Part shown: one piece after another, positions 35,545-48,720 of the stretch | How positions within the stretch are numbered: the first letter of the stretch is position 1 | How the letters are laid out: every line of letters begins with the position of its first letter | Assembly: GCF_905475465.1 (NCBI RefSeq) | Contig: NC_062245.1 | Span: 1,860,001 to 1,924,000 of the forward strand | Direction: 5' to 3' | DNA: 64,000 bases | DNA from: Pieris napi | Taxonomy: Eukaryota; Arthropoda; Insecta; Lepidoptera; Pieridae | The notes under the pieces: generated by a model | What the model was told of the DNA's origin: nothing | The model's database searches: none | Seen by the model: the letters and a program-made list of their open reading frames with translations, nothing else | Program-made: the position numbers and the translations under genes

Positions 35545-35730
35545 GACCCCCAAAAAGCGCAGACATCAAGCTCATGGGCACATTTTATTGGTGCGTTGCC
35601 GGCCTTTGAGGGAGGAATATAAACTCTGTCTCTAACTCATTCTTTAAACAATTGAAGGTCGTTATCTCCCAGGGACGAATCCCACCGGTAGTCGATTCCA
35701 CAGTTCGCTAGTTCGCAAAAGAAAGTCTAG
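35545..35730 (-). pseudogene. LINE ORF2 C-terminal fragment, another family
   Basis: The - strand translation, with one frameshift and stops, reads RTSELWNRLPVGFVPG and DLQLF, the usual ending of CR1/Jockey-type proteins, followed by a GGCCGGCAACGCACC tail. Confidence 0.6.
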
Positions 35731-36939
35731 GACCTTGAAGACTTCCAGCCATACATAGTCTTAGTAGCGTATCCTTCGACCGTGGAAAACTTCCAGCCAT
35801 TAAGGTGATGTTATATAGTGTTTCCTTCACGATATATAAAAAATTTGTTTCTGTATACAGAGAAAAAAAATTGGCAAAAAGTAAATATTTGTAACAACAG
35901 GAATGAAAAAACTGTCACATGGTGTACATTTTCTGGAATAAAAGGAAAATTTCCATAACTTCAAAAATACATGACTTAATTTTATTTTTTTAATTTTTCT
36001 GATTACTGGTGTGGCATTACCTATGAGAAAATTTCGACTTGACGTCGACTTTTGGGACACCCTGTATATATATATGTACTTTTATTTAAATGTATGAATT
36101 GTTTTAAATAGTTTTGAAACTAAGGTTTTGTGGGCCTACCGCATGGATATATTATAATAAATGTATCCTATTGTTTAAACGCATCTTTCCGTGTTGTCTG
36201 TCACGCCCACAGAAACGAATGAAAACAGACAATTAAAAAACTCAAGCGCCCATGTTATTTAGGAATAATATTATTCGTTAAGGACCTCACACACGCTGTA
36301 ACAGTAATTTTTAATTTAGTTAAAAAATTATAAAAATCTTCATTTGTTAGATATAAGTATTATTATGGAAAACACTTTATCCAACCCACCCAAAAACCTT
36401 TATCTATTATTTATTATTGTTGTTGCTGCCTCATATATTTTAGTGTTTGCAGAAAAAATTGTTCTGTTTGTGGAATGTGGTATTTTCTTGGGTCAATTTA
36501 TTTTCCTATGTACAATAAATAAATAAGTAACAACTTATTAATAAATTACACTGTAGAGATCACGTACTCATATTTTCACATTACTTTTCATCTTTTTTAA
36601 CTGTTCAGTTGTTTAGTACACAATTAGTAAATGTAATTATAATACTACTTAACACTTTAAATCACACAAACACTTTCTAAGCCAGCCATATTATTTTACA
36701 CCTTATAGGTATTATATTTTAGGATATATATTGTAGAAGAGACGGCCCATCTCGGATCCTCACTGGTGGACATTTTTTTTTAAACTTTTGTAGACATTTT
36801 TTGTTCTATCATCAATAGTTTTCGTAGCGCATGCGATGAAAGATATTTTATAGACATTTTTTTACACCTTTGGTAACATTATTTCTGTTTTAGTAGGTTA
36901 TCTTATTTTTTCTTGCAATTAAAATAAACTATATTAATC

Positions 36940-37060
36940 AGTGTTAATGTAGCATTGAAATGGTGAAAGAATTTTTAAAGTCGGTACTGTACTTTTTGAG
37001 CCAATTCGTTACAAACATACATACAAATATTTACCCTCTATAATATTAGTATAGATTAAG
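36940..37060 (+). repeat. Likely tail of a lepidopteran retroelement
   Basis: GAGCCAATTCGTTACAAACA followed by TATAATATTAGTATAGATT, a tail I associate with common lepidopteran repeats. No second copy in this window. Confidence 0.4.
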
Positions 37061-38362
37061 ATAATATTTTTTTCCATTTATTAATGTATGACGTTGCCTT
37101 AAACAGTTGGCGATCAGCTTCGTTCATGTTCACTCGCTTAATTGACTAAAATGATATAGCAAGTTTGTCTAAATATGCACATAATATTATAGCTCTTTTA
37201 TTATGTAGATACCTTTGAGTAATGATTATGGGGGCAAATAATGACAATAATGTACCGAATAAACATTTATAAGACCTGATATCGCGAAAGAATATTATTT
37301 ATATAGTTTACTGGAAAAGTAGGTCTACCGAGAGCACCTAGTAATTGTAGTCAACTCAATGACTACTACAGCATAAACCTTCCGGCGTTTTAAGGTTTCT
37401 TTAAGCTAATCCAGACCGCCTGTGCCCGTCTTACGTTGATTTTTGGTTGATGTTCTTTTTTTATTTATGGAAAGAAAAATCACTGTACAGCCGTAGTACG
37501 AACTTACTACTTAGCTATCCCTTAATAAAGCTCCCCTCGTATGACGGAAAATCTCGGATATATATTATATATGTTTAAGCAACATTATCGTTTAGTATAT
37601 TGGACGAAGATTCTAATTCTCTCTTACATATCGGACACACGATTTCTTTTTGTGTGTTAACACATATTTAATGATTTGATAACATGCAAAATCTATGAGA
37701 TATCGATATTTCATCTCACAGCATTATTTGATAAAAGCAACTCACAAACAGAAACCAAAATCACTTTAACTAAAAAAAATAATTAACTCAGATTTAAGTT
37801 ATTAGCACATTCAGTTAAAAGCTTTTGGAGACTTCAGAACTTTATCCTTATATACCTTCGTGGACCATACTGTATCAAACACCCACTTCCGCAACCCTAT
37901 TTTTACGCAAAATTAACGCATGAATAATATAAACGTAATATGAACTCTTGGCATATAAAATGCTTCATTTCCGAGATAATATTCGTTAAAAGTTTCATAA
38001 AAAGAATCCATTACGCATAATGCCACTTCCGGTTCCGCAAATCGTCTAAATTCCAATGTGACCCTCAAAGTTTGGGGTAGGATGATCATAATTTATGAAA
38101 AACTTCACAAAGACGCTGGAAATTAATTAAAGCCTTATTCAATTCTTTTTCTAAGAGTTTTTATTAATTAAAGAGGGTGCATTGACTAATCGCTACCGGC
38201 AAGATCGGGCGATAGCCAGGGTGACCATCAATTTTACTTTTACGGGTGAATAATTTTTCAATTTATTCAAAGAGCTTTATTATCTTTGGTTTTGAATGAA
38301 GTCGGGAAGCATTAAGCTTTAAACGGCACAGTTTTTCCTTTTATCTTTTGGTTGTATATCTA

Positions 38363-38671
38363 ATATATAAAATTCTCGTGTCGCGGTGTTTGTGGTTAAA
38401 CTCCTCCGAATCGGCTTGACCGATTCTCATGAAATTTTGTGTGCATATTGGGTATGTCTGAGAATCGGACAACATCTATTTTTCATCCCCCTAAATGTTA
38501 AGGGTAGTCCACCCCTCAATATTTTATTTTTTATTTTTAGATATTTTTTCTATTTTTTTATGATACAGCAATAATACATACAACCCCTAACTTTCACCCC
38601 TCCACAATCAACCCCTATTTTTTTATTATAAATGATATACATGGCAAAACGACGTTTGCCAGGTCAGCTAG
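38363..38671 (+). mobile_element. Helitron-like non-autonomous element
   Basis: Same family as 16986; ends AGGTCAGCTAG at 38671 with the hairpin GGCAAAACGACGTTTGCC just before. Intronic. Confidence 0.75.
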
Positions 38672-39280
38672 TGATCTATAAAAATGATTGTAGCCGATTG
38701 CAAAATGATCGAAGGATACCTAATGAAGCACCACAAGTGACATATATATATATATATACATATATGATAAAACAATCACACTTTATAGATTTTACTAATG
38801 TATGAAAATATATTTTAGGTATAAAGGTATTCTCATGGTTGTATAGCTGGTACCGATTTGAAATGACTTACAAATAATTACCTCGCATTGGTCCTTTATC
38901 TACGAACATAGTTTAGTCATATTATGTAGTCATTGTACATTTTCTTCGATGAAAGGCTGGTGACCTGTTACCATATGACTTGGTCATGTTATATGAACCT
39001 CACAAAGATAGTGAATACCCGCAGCATGTAAATCTGTAAAATGCATATGTGAAGAGGCAAATTCAAAATTCAATTTTTTTAATAACAAGTTACATTTTTA
39101 GCAGATATTGGAGCCCCTGAACTAAGTCTAGGCAGACCTGTACATCAGGGTACTCCGCTCTTCCAATGTTATAACGAAAACGTAACTTGTATTGTTACTA
39201 AAATACTATATAAAGGAAAACAGAAATCTAAGACTAATTACTAAACTAAGCATACAGGTTTACATGGTTGAGATTTACAG

Positions 39281-39538
39281 TTGTTTTTTTTTTATGACTG
39301 GCACGATTTGTGCATTAGCCAGCGTCAAGTATACGATTTTTATAATTCGTGCTTTTTGCCTTAGAAACTCGACCATGTCCTTCATGTACGGTTTAGGCAC
39401 TCGCCCGGTAACGCACAACCCTCCCAAAGGCCGAGAACAAATTTAAATTAAATTAAAACTTGCCCTCGAACCGGGAATCGAACCCGGTACCCCTCACCTA
39501 GCTGCCACTTAATAAGACCGCTAGGCTATGAGGCCCCC
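39281..39538 (-). mobile_element. Intact tRNA-derived SINE (second family) with 9-bp target-site duplication
   Basis: Direct repeats GATTTACAG lie at 39272-39280 and 39539-39547. Read on the - strand the element starts with a tRNA-like head holding an A box (TAGCCTAGCGG, complement at 39518-39528) and a B box (GGTTCGATTCC, complement at 39474-39484), then a body, and ends in an A-tail (T-run at about 39285). These are the internal RNA polymerase III promoter boxes. All parts are present, so it is a full-length insertion. Confidence 0.88.
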
Positions 39539-40127
39539 GATTTACAGGTTTACATTAAACATAAACTATACATTCCAAATTTAAACTTTTTATCCATTCC
39601 ATCGAGTTCCTTGATCGATATCATTAGAATAGAAGTTAAATCTTTACCTCGATGACGGATGCTTCGAATTGGGACATGACAAATGGTACCTCCGTCCCCG
39701 GGGACCATGTTTGATCTTATCTGTTTTTATGAAAGTCTTATGTTTGACCGTTGGGATTTAAGAAATATTGGAGTTATGCGTCGAACTTGATATGTTAGGG
39801 ATAAATCATTTTGTATGGTATTTGGTATATTTTGTGATTCCTTTCCTGTACTTTATTATTAAATTAAGATTTGATCATAAACTTTACTGAACTAAATATA
39901 TCTATATATATCTTAAAACAAAGTTAAAAAAGATTATAAAAATCCTTTAATTTCTTACAAAAATAAAAATATGACTTTGAAATATTACGTAACGAATTTT
40001 TGGCTCTTTTATAAAACGTTACGATGCGGGGCGGGGATTCAATTACGCGTTATTGTTAATATTATTTTCGACTTTCCAGTACTTTACACCACATAATGGT
40101 AACTTTTAACTATAAAGAGTCACTAGG

Positions 40128-40241
40128 TGGTCAAGAAACGTTTTACTATACTTGGGTACAGAAAAACGTTACGGCGCGTTACATGGGGGGGGGTCAATAA
40201 TCTCCAAAAATTGCGTGACGTAATACTTGAACGCTTCCTAA
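40128..40241. repeat. Interspersed repeat, second copy
   Basis: Same family as 6019-6117. A related piece with ATTACGTAACG and AAAACGTTACG lies upstream at 39985-40045. Confidence 0.65.
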
Positions 40242-40249
40242 CTATTATA

Positions 40250-43200
40250 AAAAAATTGTTAGTACATACATATAATATATATATTAAATTATGAGTTACT
40301 TCATAGGTATAGGCCTCCTCCATGAATACAATTTTTCCATAAGCCACCAGTATTAGCCAGCAGTTTTGGAAAAGTCGACCTCCCATCGCATTTGCGGTTG
40401 TCCTTTGCGCCGTTTGCCTTTAGGTCCTTTCCATGTGACCCGTTTCAAAAGAACCACCAATCTATAAGATCTAAAAATCTGGCTACTTGCCTAATTAATA
40501 ATAATAATCATATATACCAACTGAAGTGCCGCTGGATTATTTTGGTTTTGTATACATAATATAAGAAATATGATGTAATTTAATAATTGTTATATCTTAA
40601 ATGTTTCAATGACAACTATTGATAAATTTCTCGCAAAATTGTATTGACAATAAAAATAAAATGTCAATCACATGACACTCACAAAAACGATTGTCGAAAT
40701 TGTTACGAACATTTTATAATATGTTTATTTCAAAGTGATTATCTGAATAGATTTCCCCTAACCTTTTAGGTAATTGGAACGATTTCCATTCGGCTGAAAC
40801 CATACGTTTAAAACTGTCACGCACTTTAGACGTAATTCTGCGCCTGTTTTACATTTTTCACACATATGTGAGTTTCCAAAAGTCCTAGAGAATTTGTCTG
40901 TTCATTTATTTCATGTTGACCCAGTAAGACGTACACAGATTCGAACAGTACTTTAATGTTATATCATTGCTAAGTTTTGATGGATTCGCTATGAAATTTA
41001 ACGACTGATTTGAGGAAGCATAGAGCAGACGTTTAGCATTCGACTGGATCTATAGTAGGTAAACTTGAAAAAATCACTTCTAAAAAAATTATATATTGGC
41101 TGAATTATTTATATACCTATACGTATATAGCTAAAATTAGTAACTTCTATATAAATTCGATTCTAACTTTAGCGGTGAGAACATTGCTAACATTGTCTAT
41201 AATTCGAATTTAGAATTAACAGTCAAAATGTTATTAACTGAGCTACACAATTCTAAATCAATATAAACTGTTAATAAAATTGTTTGTACCCACTAGACAA
41301 TAATGACAGATGTGTTTTATTATGATACAGCTGTTATGATAATATCGAAATGAAAACAAAAATTACATTGTATAATGGGTGATAATAAAACATATACAAG
41401 GGGCGATTTCATGTCAAATATTGGTCTGGCACAATTGGTAGGGCTGTTTTAAATGAATACAATAGATCTTAATACAACGCAATAGTGCTATTTCAGTTAA
41501 ATTTTGTAAAACGCTGTTAATAGCAACAATAAATTTTCATGCGCCGTTTTAATCTAATTGGAAGAATATCGTTCGAATATTTATTTTGAATAGGTACACT
41601 AACAAAACACACACAGACACTTACAATAAATGCACATGAATCAATGACAAGTGTGCACAACATCTAAAGGGAAACATTACATTACGACAATAAACGATTA
41701 AGAAATATACAATTTCCTTTTCCGTTCTTTGTAATCCTAGAGTTACTAGAAGTAAAAGTCTACGTACCTATGGCTCGGTTATCTGCTACTTTTAATGGTC
41801 CAGCGTATAGGCTATCTCGCTCTTACAACATAATTACATTGATGTTGATTTGTATTATTGATTTTACAACAATCTTCATACTTACCGTAACTTTGTGTAT
41901 CACGTTCTTAATGAAGTTTAAGTTTCAGTTTTAAGTGTTTAAGTTTAAGTTTTTTTTGTGCTTTCTTGTGTAATTTTATCCTCGCTAGTTTGAAATTTTT
42001 ATGTTCTAATATAATTGATGTGTTGTCTTGAATATTTTAAGCATACCTGTTGTTTTAAGATTTAATAAATAAAAAACAAATATGCAATTTAAACATTTAA
42101 TGCTTTCTTCTTCGCAATTGTTATTGTTGACGGAATAATGACTGCAACAACTTAAGCCTGAAGACATGAAGACTGTCATAAAATGGATTAGCCTATGACT
42201 AGTATTTGAGCTGTTAACTCCCATCATATCCCGTCATACCGAAAATAATTATATTTTTCAAACAAATATAACATTATATTATACTTACTGCCTACCATTT
42301 TCCACAAGAGAAGCATTTCCACGCCACGAACAGCGCTTTTCTTAATTATCACATGAAATTGTAATTATAAGCACATTTCCGGTATAATGGCGAAATTACT
42401 TGAATACAGAATAATTATATTCAGCAGATGTTTTTGGACGTTATTTAAAATATATTGTAAATAATTTTTTTTCAATTTACATAAATAACTGGGATATCGA
42501 ATTGCATGAACATATATTAATATTGCTTTAATCAAAATAAATATTTGTGATATATTTTGTATCAATGTGCGTTTTTATGCTTGAAATATTTGCTATCGTG
42601 AATATTTTATAAAAGCCGCACAAATGAAATCTTTAATTAACCACTGTTAAGGGTGACTTTATTAATACGTCCTAGTTAAGTTATAGTACGTTTAACTAAT
42701 TATTTTTTATTATATTTTTTTAAATTAATTATTTATAGTATTTTCTAATAATACATATCTTACATAAGTATATAAGTTTAATAATTATAATATTATATAA
42801 GACAGTCTTATCTAAAGTACATAAAAAACACCCAATGTTACACAAAAATATAATTATTTCTAATAAAAGCCACCGACCGGCCCGTCAATCATATAACGCC
42901 ACGTAATAAAGCAATTTTCAACCCCTCAAAAGCCCCTAAAAAATGACCCATTGTATTGGTTGCGTGTGAAACTTCCAAAAAAATAATAATATAGAAGAGA
43001 GACAATTATTGCCGTATGGCGTGCTTGGTAGAATTCACTTTGGTGTGAAAATGGCAACTTTTTACGAATTTTGATTAACGAACAAAGTAATTTATGTTTG
43101 GACTTAAATTGAGGTATTTAAAAGAAGGTTGTGTAAAACTTTCACAAACTCATGATTTGTGGAATCCCAAGGAGATACGACCTTTATTTTTCAAAGGAAA

Positions 43201-43327
43201 TCCTATCTGAAAGGCCGATTCCTGTGTGTCTGCACGCTAGTACTATATATTATGTTACTAAAAAAAAGTATTATTTTTCACGGGCATATACTAAAAAAAC
43301 CCTGCTTATATTAATATTTAAGTTTGT
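40250..43327. other. Intronic AT-rich stretch, nothing recognised
   Basis: No exon matching phase 0, no SINE and no clear repeat before the SINE at 43338. Confidence 0.45.
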
Positions 43328-43337
43328 AATGTGCCGT

Positions 43338-43636
43338 ATGTGTGTTGGCCTAGTGGCTTCAGCGTGCGACTCTCATACCTGAGGTCGTAGGTTCGATCCC
43401 CGGCTGTGCAATGGACTTCTAATGAATCTATGTGCGCATTTAACATTCGCTCAAACGGTGAAGGAAAACATCGTGAGGAAACCGACATGTCTTAGACCAA
43501 AAAGTCGACGGCATGAATCAGGCACTAGAGGCTAATCACCTACCTACGAATATTAGATTTAAAAGATCATGAAACAGATTCAGAAATTTGAGGCCAAGAC
43601 CTAAAGAGGTTGTAGCGCCATTGATTTTATTTTATT
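43338..43636 (+). mobile_element. Metulj-like SINE, full-length, with target-site duplication
   Basis: Complete from GTTGGCCTAGTGGC through B box GGTTCGATCCC to GTTGTAGCGCCATTGATTTT. Flanks AATGTGCCGT (43328-43337) and AATGTGTCGT (43637-43646) match at 9 of 10 bases. It ends about 160 bp before the transmembrane exon. Confidence 0.9.
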
Positions 43637-43799
43637 AATGTGTCGTTTGTAGTCTATACTGAACGAATTTTATACAAACAAAAAAAATATTTGATTACGC
43701 AGTAATGAAATTCTTCATTACATTTCCAATTTACAAAACTGGCACGTCCATGCATTATGGAAATACTAACCATACTAAAAAAATATTTGTATTTTTCAG

Positions 43800-43912
43800 A
43801 AGATTGACGCGTACAACCACAGCGGGCCTTCACTACAGACGTCAGCAGTGATCGCTCTTTGCTCCATAGTCCTCGTTCTTGGGATATTCATAGGAGCCAT
43901 CCTAGTTTGGAA
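43800..43912 (+). CDS. Transmembrane exon of the same gene
   Basis: A 113-bp exon is flanked by a T-rich acceptor (AG at 43798-43799) and a GTAAGT donor at 43913. It enters in phase 0, matching the end of the exon at 29896, and leaves in phase 2, matching the exon at 63297. It encodes residues 178-214 plus two bases of codon 215. About residues 192-214 form one strongly hydrophobic helix rich in Ile, Val and Leu and ending in Trp. The residues that follow across the splice (Lys-His-Lys-Arg-Lys) form a stop-transfer signal, so the C-terminus should be cytoplasmic. The preceding intron is 13.9 kb and the following one 19.4 kb, both filled with repeats. Confidence 0.83.
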
Positions 43913-44374
43913 GTAAGTAGCTTTTACCTCGCAAAATAGTGATAGCTATTTTATACCAGATACTGTTAAACATTTCATCACATGTGCCTGTTTTCTCTTT
44001 TCATTTTATTTTCGCGTTCTGTAAGGTTCAAGAAAATACAGATGAAATATAATGCAATGAAATAAAAATGTGTGCGTGTACTAGGTGTACACACTTAAGA
44101 AGTGAAACTTCTTTATGACCTTATTTTTCGAAAAATGATCTACTATATGCAACTTAACAAAATTGGTTAAATAAAGTTTAACAAAAGGCTTTTATTATCA
44201 AAGACATGAATACAAATACCTACAATTATTTCATTTTACCTTATTACTACTAAGATTATTACAGAATTTCATTAATTGTAATAGAATTATTACTATCATT
44301 GTTATCGTTATTATATATTTTTGTTATTAATGGCTTCGAATCTCTTCGGATCAACCGTGTTAGGAACAATAAAA

Positions 44375-44580
44375 ACATGGCGCGTAACCGAAAAACGTGA
44401 CGATTTGCTACAAAATTTCTCCCATACGTCGATAAAAAATTCATTCTAACGCCGATAAAGAAGTTTGACTTCAAAAAGCAACATGGCGCGTAACGGAAAA
44501 ATGTGACGCGTAATGAAAATATGTTACATTACATTTTTTTCCAACCCCGATAAAGAAGTTTCACTTCAATAATTGAAAAT
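44375..44580 (+). repeat. Tandem dimer of a ~100-bp unit
   Basis: Units at 44375-44480 and 44482-44577 both run from ATGGCGCGTAACSGAAAAA to CCGATAAAGAAGTTTSACTT. Single related pieces occur at 1200-1250 and 44085-44130. Confidence 0.7.
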
Positions 44581-45050
44581 GGAATCAAAATATTACAACA
44601 TAATTTCTCTAACAAAGAGTTTCTATATTTTTTTTTTTGTCAACGAATTCTTTCAAAACATGGCTAGGTAAAATATTTTGAATTTCGATCAAAACTGAAC
44701 CACTCAAACGTGATTTGAATCCCATTCTTTTTATATAAAATTTATGTTCTCGCCTTCATGTGATTTCCCGTTTTCATCTAAGAAATTTCGCCCGTAACTG
44801 TATTCATATAAGCCTCACTACGGGGGAACGTAATAGGTCTTAAAACCGTCATCACTCGGAGGCAATGGCTCGAAAGTTGATTAGAGTAGCTGTCACCTAT
44901 ACGAGATTTAATCTTTTTGAGTATGTGGTATGCATGTTAAGAGTATAAGCGATTTTGTCATTGCAACAATATTCTTGGTAAAGGCTGGTCTTCCTGGACC
45001 AGCATGTTATCATAATGTATGTTATCATTTTATTAATTTCCTAATTACAA

Positions 45051-45126
45051 TTACGGTAATGTACATTCGGTAATTAAAATTACGGTAATATACGTTTGGT
45101 AATTAACATTACGGTAATATAAGTAT
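45051..45126 (+). repeat. 29-bp tandem repeat, 2.6 copies
   Basis: Units start at 45051, 45080 and 45109, each beginning TTACGGTAAT. Confidence 0.9.
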
Positions 45127-46290
45127 AGTTTGTTATTGCCCATGTAATTGGAATGCATAGGAACTGAAAACCCATAATTTTAATTAAATATCCTATCTGT
45201 AAACTGTATACCTACTATAATTTTTTTACACGTACGCTATTTGATGACAAATTATATATTATATTAGAGGTTAACATTAATTGATGATATCGCTTCATCG
45301 TGTTTCCTAAACCAAACAACTTAAAGTTAATTATACGTTTCACAGTCACAATACGCACGTCTTCGAGTTAGAAACTATTTGACAGTTGAATATAGAAACA
45401 CTTGACATTATACTATTTAAAACTAATATTAGTTTAATTAGGTGTCAGTGTAGTAATCAGCTTGTCTGACTTTTATTTTGGTTTATGTTTGTAATAATAC
45501 GGTCGGTTAATATAAATGCTAATATATAAATTTAGAAAGAGTACTTCAAAAAAAACTGAAGGAATGTAAGTAATATAAGGAATGGAAATGTTATGTCTGA
45601 CTGGTGGGCTGCTGTCCTTGCTTCACGCTTGCACGTTACATTTTTTTTTATTGGAAATAAATATATCGGGAGGGCTATCCCTCAACTCAGAGATTATGTA
45701 GCATTCTAAATTTCGATATCAGTCCGTTTGAGTTCATTCAATGAAAATATATATATTTACGTTTGTATAATATTACTATAGATAGTATGTTCCGGTTTTT
45801 AAAATTGCTCACTTTAAAAAAAATTGCACTTGAATGTTCCTGCAGGGAGCGTGGGGCTAGTTGTAACAATTTTAACAAATAATTGAATATCATGAAGTGT
45901 ATTGGCTAAATTACTACTAAATAAATTTCGATCGATACTCTAACTATTTATCTATGAAGTCTAATTGAAATATTATCAAATCTACAGGCAACTTTCTCAC
46001 AATTATTATTTTTTTGAAAAAAGGGAAGTGTTACAACTTACCCAGTGGTTGGGGCTAGTTGTAACATCTGCTGGAGCAAGTAGTAACAACAAAAATGACA
46101 CCTTCAATTGTTTAATTTTTTCACATCTTGGATCATTTTGCTTTGTATATAACATAAAACTAACTAGGTATTTCTATAATGTGTTTTTTATGAAATAGTT
46201 ACCTGGAAAAAAAATATAATCAACAAATTAAAGATTTAAGATTTTAACTATCTTTCTTATTCTGTACTGAAGTATAATATATATATATAT

Positions 46291-46370
46291 AAGGTACTTA
46301 TATCATGTCATGAAGTTTATAAGGTACTTATATCATGTCATTAAGTATATAGGGTACTTATATCATGTCA
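46291..46370 (+). repeat. 30-bp tandem repeat, 2.7 copies
   Basis: Units start at 46291, 46321 and 46351, each with GGTACTTATATCATGTCA. They lie inside the pogo-like element, next to an AT microsatellite. Confidence 0.95.
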
Positions 46371-46379
46371 ACATGGCAC

Positions 46380-46701
46380 TTATTATACATCCATGCAGTC
46401 TGTGCTCTGTTGACGTAGTTTTTAAAAGGCCGTAGACTCCTACATCTCCTACAGGTTGCAAATTGTGGGAGCAATTGGAGAGAAACTATAACATGACAAC
46501 ATTGTTTTCTTTGGCTTTTTCGACAACTGCAATATTCACATGTGAGCCATGGTTATCAAGCAGTAACAGAACTGTCTCTTTCTTGGTAGGTTTCGCGTCT
46601 TTGTTAAAATGATCTACAAAAATCAAACATTCTTTATCAGTCATCCACCCTGAAGAATTACCAGCTCCAATGCAATCTTGAGGTCCACCGCGAATGAACA
46701 T
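46380..46701 (-). pseudogene. DDE-superfamily (pogo/Tigger type) transposase fragment
   Basis: The open part (46486-46701) reads FIRGGPQDCIG, then SGWMTDKE, then ETVLLLLDNHGSH, the last being the second catalytic Asp motif of pogo-family DDE transposases. Reading on past the in-frame TAG at 46483-46485 gives a degenerate form of the usual block around the third acidic residue (NLQPVGDVGVYG in place of KLQPLD...VYGP). The N-terminal DNA-binding and first-Asp regions are missing or unrecognisable in this 1.33-kb element. The protein would cut and paste the element via its end repeats; this copy is dead. Confidence 0.82.
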
Positions 46702-47734
46702 TAGTATTTAAGCCGGGGAAAAATGAACATCGGCCGTCAGTAACTTACAGCAATCGGGGGAAAATTGTAACATGTTACAACAAACCCCGAGGTTTTGTTA
46801 CAACTAGCCCCTTGATATAGTTCTTAATATTTATCACGATAACTATTAAATCAACTTAGTAATCTTGAAAACTGTTATACAACATCATAAATAGTTATAT
46901 TTTAGCATAAAATAAAATACATAAAACTTCAAAGCTACGAAAATAGTGAAACTAACCAAAAATTTACGTTAGTAAAATTATAGGTTACCTGTCAACAATA
47001 AAGCGTTTGCACACACCCACTCACTGAGCCGCCTGGCGGGACCCTGGCTGTGGTAAAGTGGCGTGGCACGTTATAAGTTTAAGATTAGGTAAAAAAAAAA
47101 CGTGAATAAAATTCAAATTCCTATTGAAAAAGGTCTGTTACTATTTACCCCTGTTACAACAAGCCCCACGCTCCTAGGTACATACCCTCACTTCCACACC
47201 ACACAAGACAGCCGAATGTATTTAATAATTTTATAAATTAGTTCCTTTTTTAAACGTTTGAACTTTTTGTATATCTTATGTATTCCATCTTTAGTATAAT
47301 TGTATTTTTTTAATATAATTTATGATAGCTGTAGGATTACGAAATAAATAAATAATCTAAGAATATTCTAATCTATTTATAACTGTTGTTTGAAATAATT
47401 TGATTGCTTTTACTGTCTAAGTATTTGCTTGAACTTCGAAACTATAAGTAAACTCGACTATTAACGTTCAAGTTATTTCAAAACAATATGGCGCCATATT
47501 GCGTTGTTTATTATTCATAAATCATTTCTTGTCAATCGCTAAGCTGGGGAGTTGCTTCCTGTTCGGAGTTGAAACTGAAGTGAACTGATAAATGAAACTT
47601 TAAAATCGTTCATCCATCTTGTAATCACTACGAAGTCTTTAGACTGAGAATTAAATTGTGAAGAAACTAATATTTATTTGTTAGATTTTTATATACACTA
47701 GTTGACCCGGTGAACTTATCACCTACATATACGT

Positions 47735-48040
47735 ATATATAAAATTCTCGTGTCAAAGTTTTCGTTGCCATACTCCTCCGAAACGGCTCGACCGATTCTC
47801 ATGAAATTTTGTGTGCTTATTGGGTATGTCTGAGAATCGGACAACATCTATTTTTCATACCCCTAAATGTTAAGGGTAGTCCACCCCTAAATATTTTTAG
47901 ATAGTTTTTTCCGTTTTTATCTTTTTATGTTACAACATTAAAAAATACATACAACCCCTAACTTTCACCCCTCTACGATCAACCCCTATTTTTATTATAA
48001 ATGATATACATGGCAAAACGACGTTTGCCGGATCAGCTAG
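47735..48040 (+). mobile_element. Helitron-like non-autonomous element
   Basis: Same family; ends GGATCAGCTAG at 48040. A short reverse 3' end of a related element (CTAGTTGACCCGG) lies just upstream at 47699-47711. Confidence 0.75.
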
Positions 48041-48619
48041 TACCTATACGTATATATATTTGTGTCAAAACTTAATATTTACGTACAAACAAACACAAAC
48101 TTCTAAAGGCAGATCTGATCTCTGGAAATGATAACCAAGTGACATTTTTTTATTTCTAAAAAGACAAAAGACATCAGCTAGTTTTTATTGGAAAAATTCA
48201 ATTGTCGTTTGTAGTATTTTTTATATTTCTTATCGTATACCTTCCCTGAACTTCCACAAATATTTCAAGATCATGATTAGCTAAATCGGTCAGACCATTA
48301 AATATTATGTACACAGATCACAGGTTTGAGGATTTAAATAACTTAGAACAATCAATCAGATGGTATTATATTATAATGTGTATGTACAGAAGGCTCTATA
48401 GGTGACCGTCGTCTTCCTATACCTACCCGTTTTTGTTTGTTTAGGTGTGACAGCATAACAACCTTTAAACTTCTAGTTACATTTTACGACTAAGGTAATC
48501 ATGTTGATGGATTTTCAATTCTTTCGTGGAATACATTTAAATTCTTGGTTTCTCATCTCATGGGCACTATGTTATTCTAATAAAAAAAAAATCAATGGCC
48601 TACGCTAACGCTACATACT

Positions 48620-48720
48620 TTTTAGGTCTGGTTCTCAGATTCCTGTATGTGTTTCATGATCATTTAACCTACGCCCTCAGGGATGATAGTCGCACTCTGA
48701 AGCCACACTATTCTGCTTTT
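48620..48720 (-). mobile_element. Metulj-like SINE with body deleted
   Basis: Reverse copy: TTAGGTCTGGTTCTCAGATT and CATGATCATTT, then directly CTACGCCCTCAGGGATGATA and the head complement. About 150 bp of body is missing. Confidence 0.75.

Larger units (their letters stand above)
29897..43799 (+). other. Intron between the N-terminal and transmembrane exons (13.9 kb)
   Basis: Bounded by GTAAGT and a T-rich AG acceptor, phase 0. It contains SINE copies at 31285, 32580, 33328, 35066, 39281 and 43338, a Helitron-like element at 38363, LINE 3' fragments, and AT-rich sequence. I found no further exon in it that matches the phase. Confidence 0.7.
45846..47174. mobile_element. Pogo/Tigger-like DNA transposon relic with 22-bp terminal inverted repeats
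   Basis: The left end (45846-45867) and the right end (47153-47174, inverted) match at 21 of 22 bases and begin GGAGCGTGGGGCT. A TA follows the right end, as expected for a TA target duplication; the left flank reads AG and has probably mutated. The 15-mer GGGGCTAGTTGTAAC also recurs inside: direct at 46051-46065, inverted at 46774-46788 (one mismatch) and 46797-46811. The element carries a broken DDE transposase on the - strand and a 30-bp tandem repeat at 46291-46370. Confidence 0.8.

Noticed and set aside
45051..45126. CRISPR-like array (regular short repeats)
   Set aside because: The 29-bp units are contiguous without spacers and the genome is eukaryotic; it is a simple tandem repeat.
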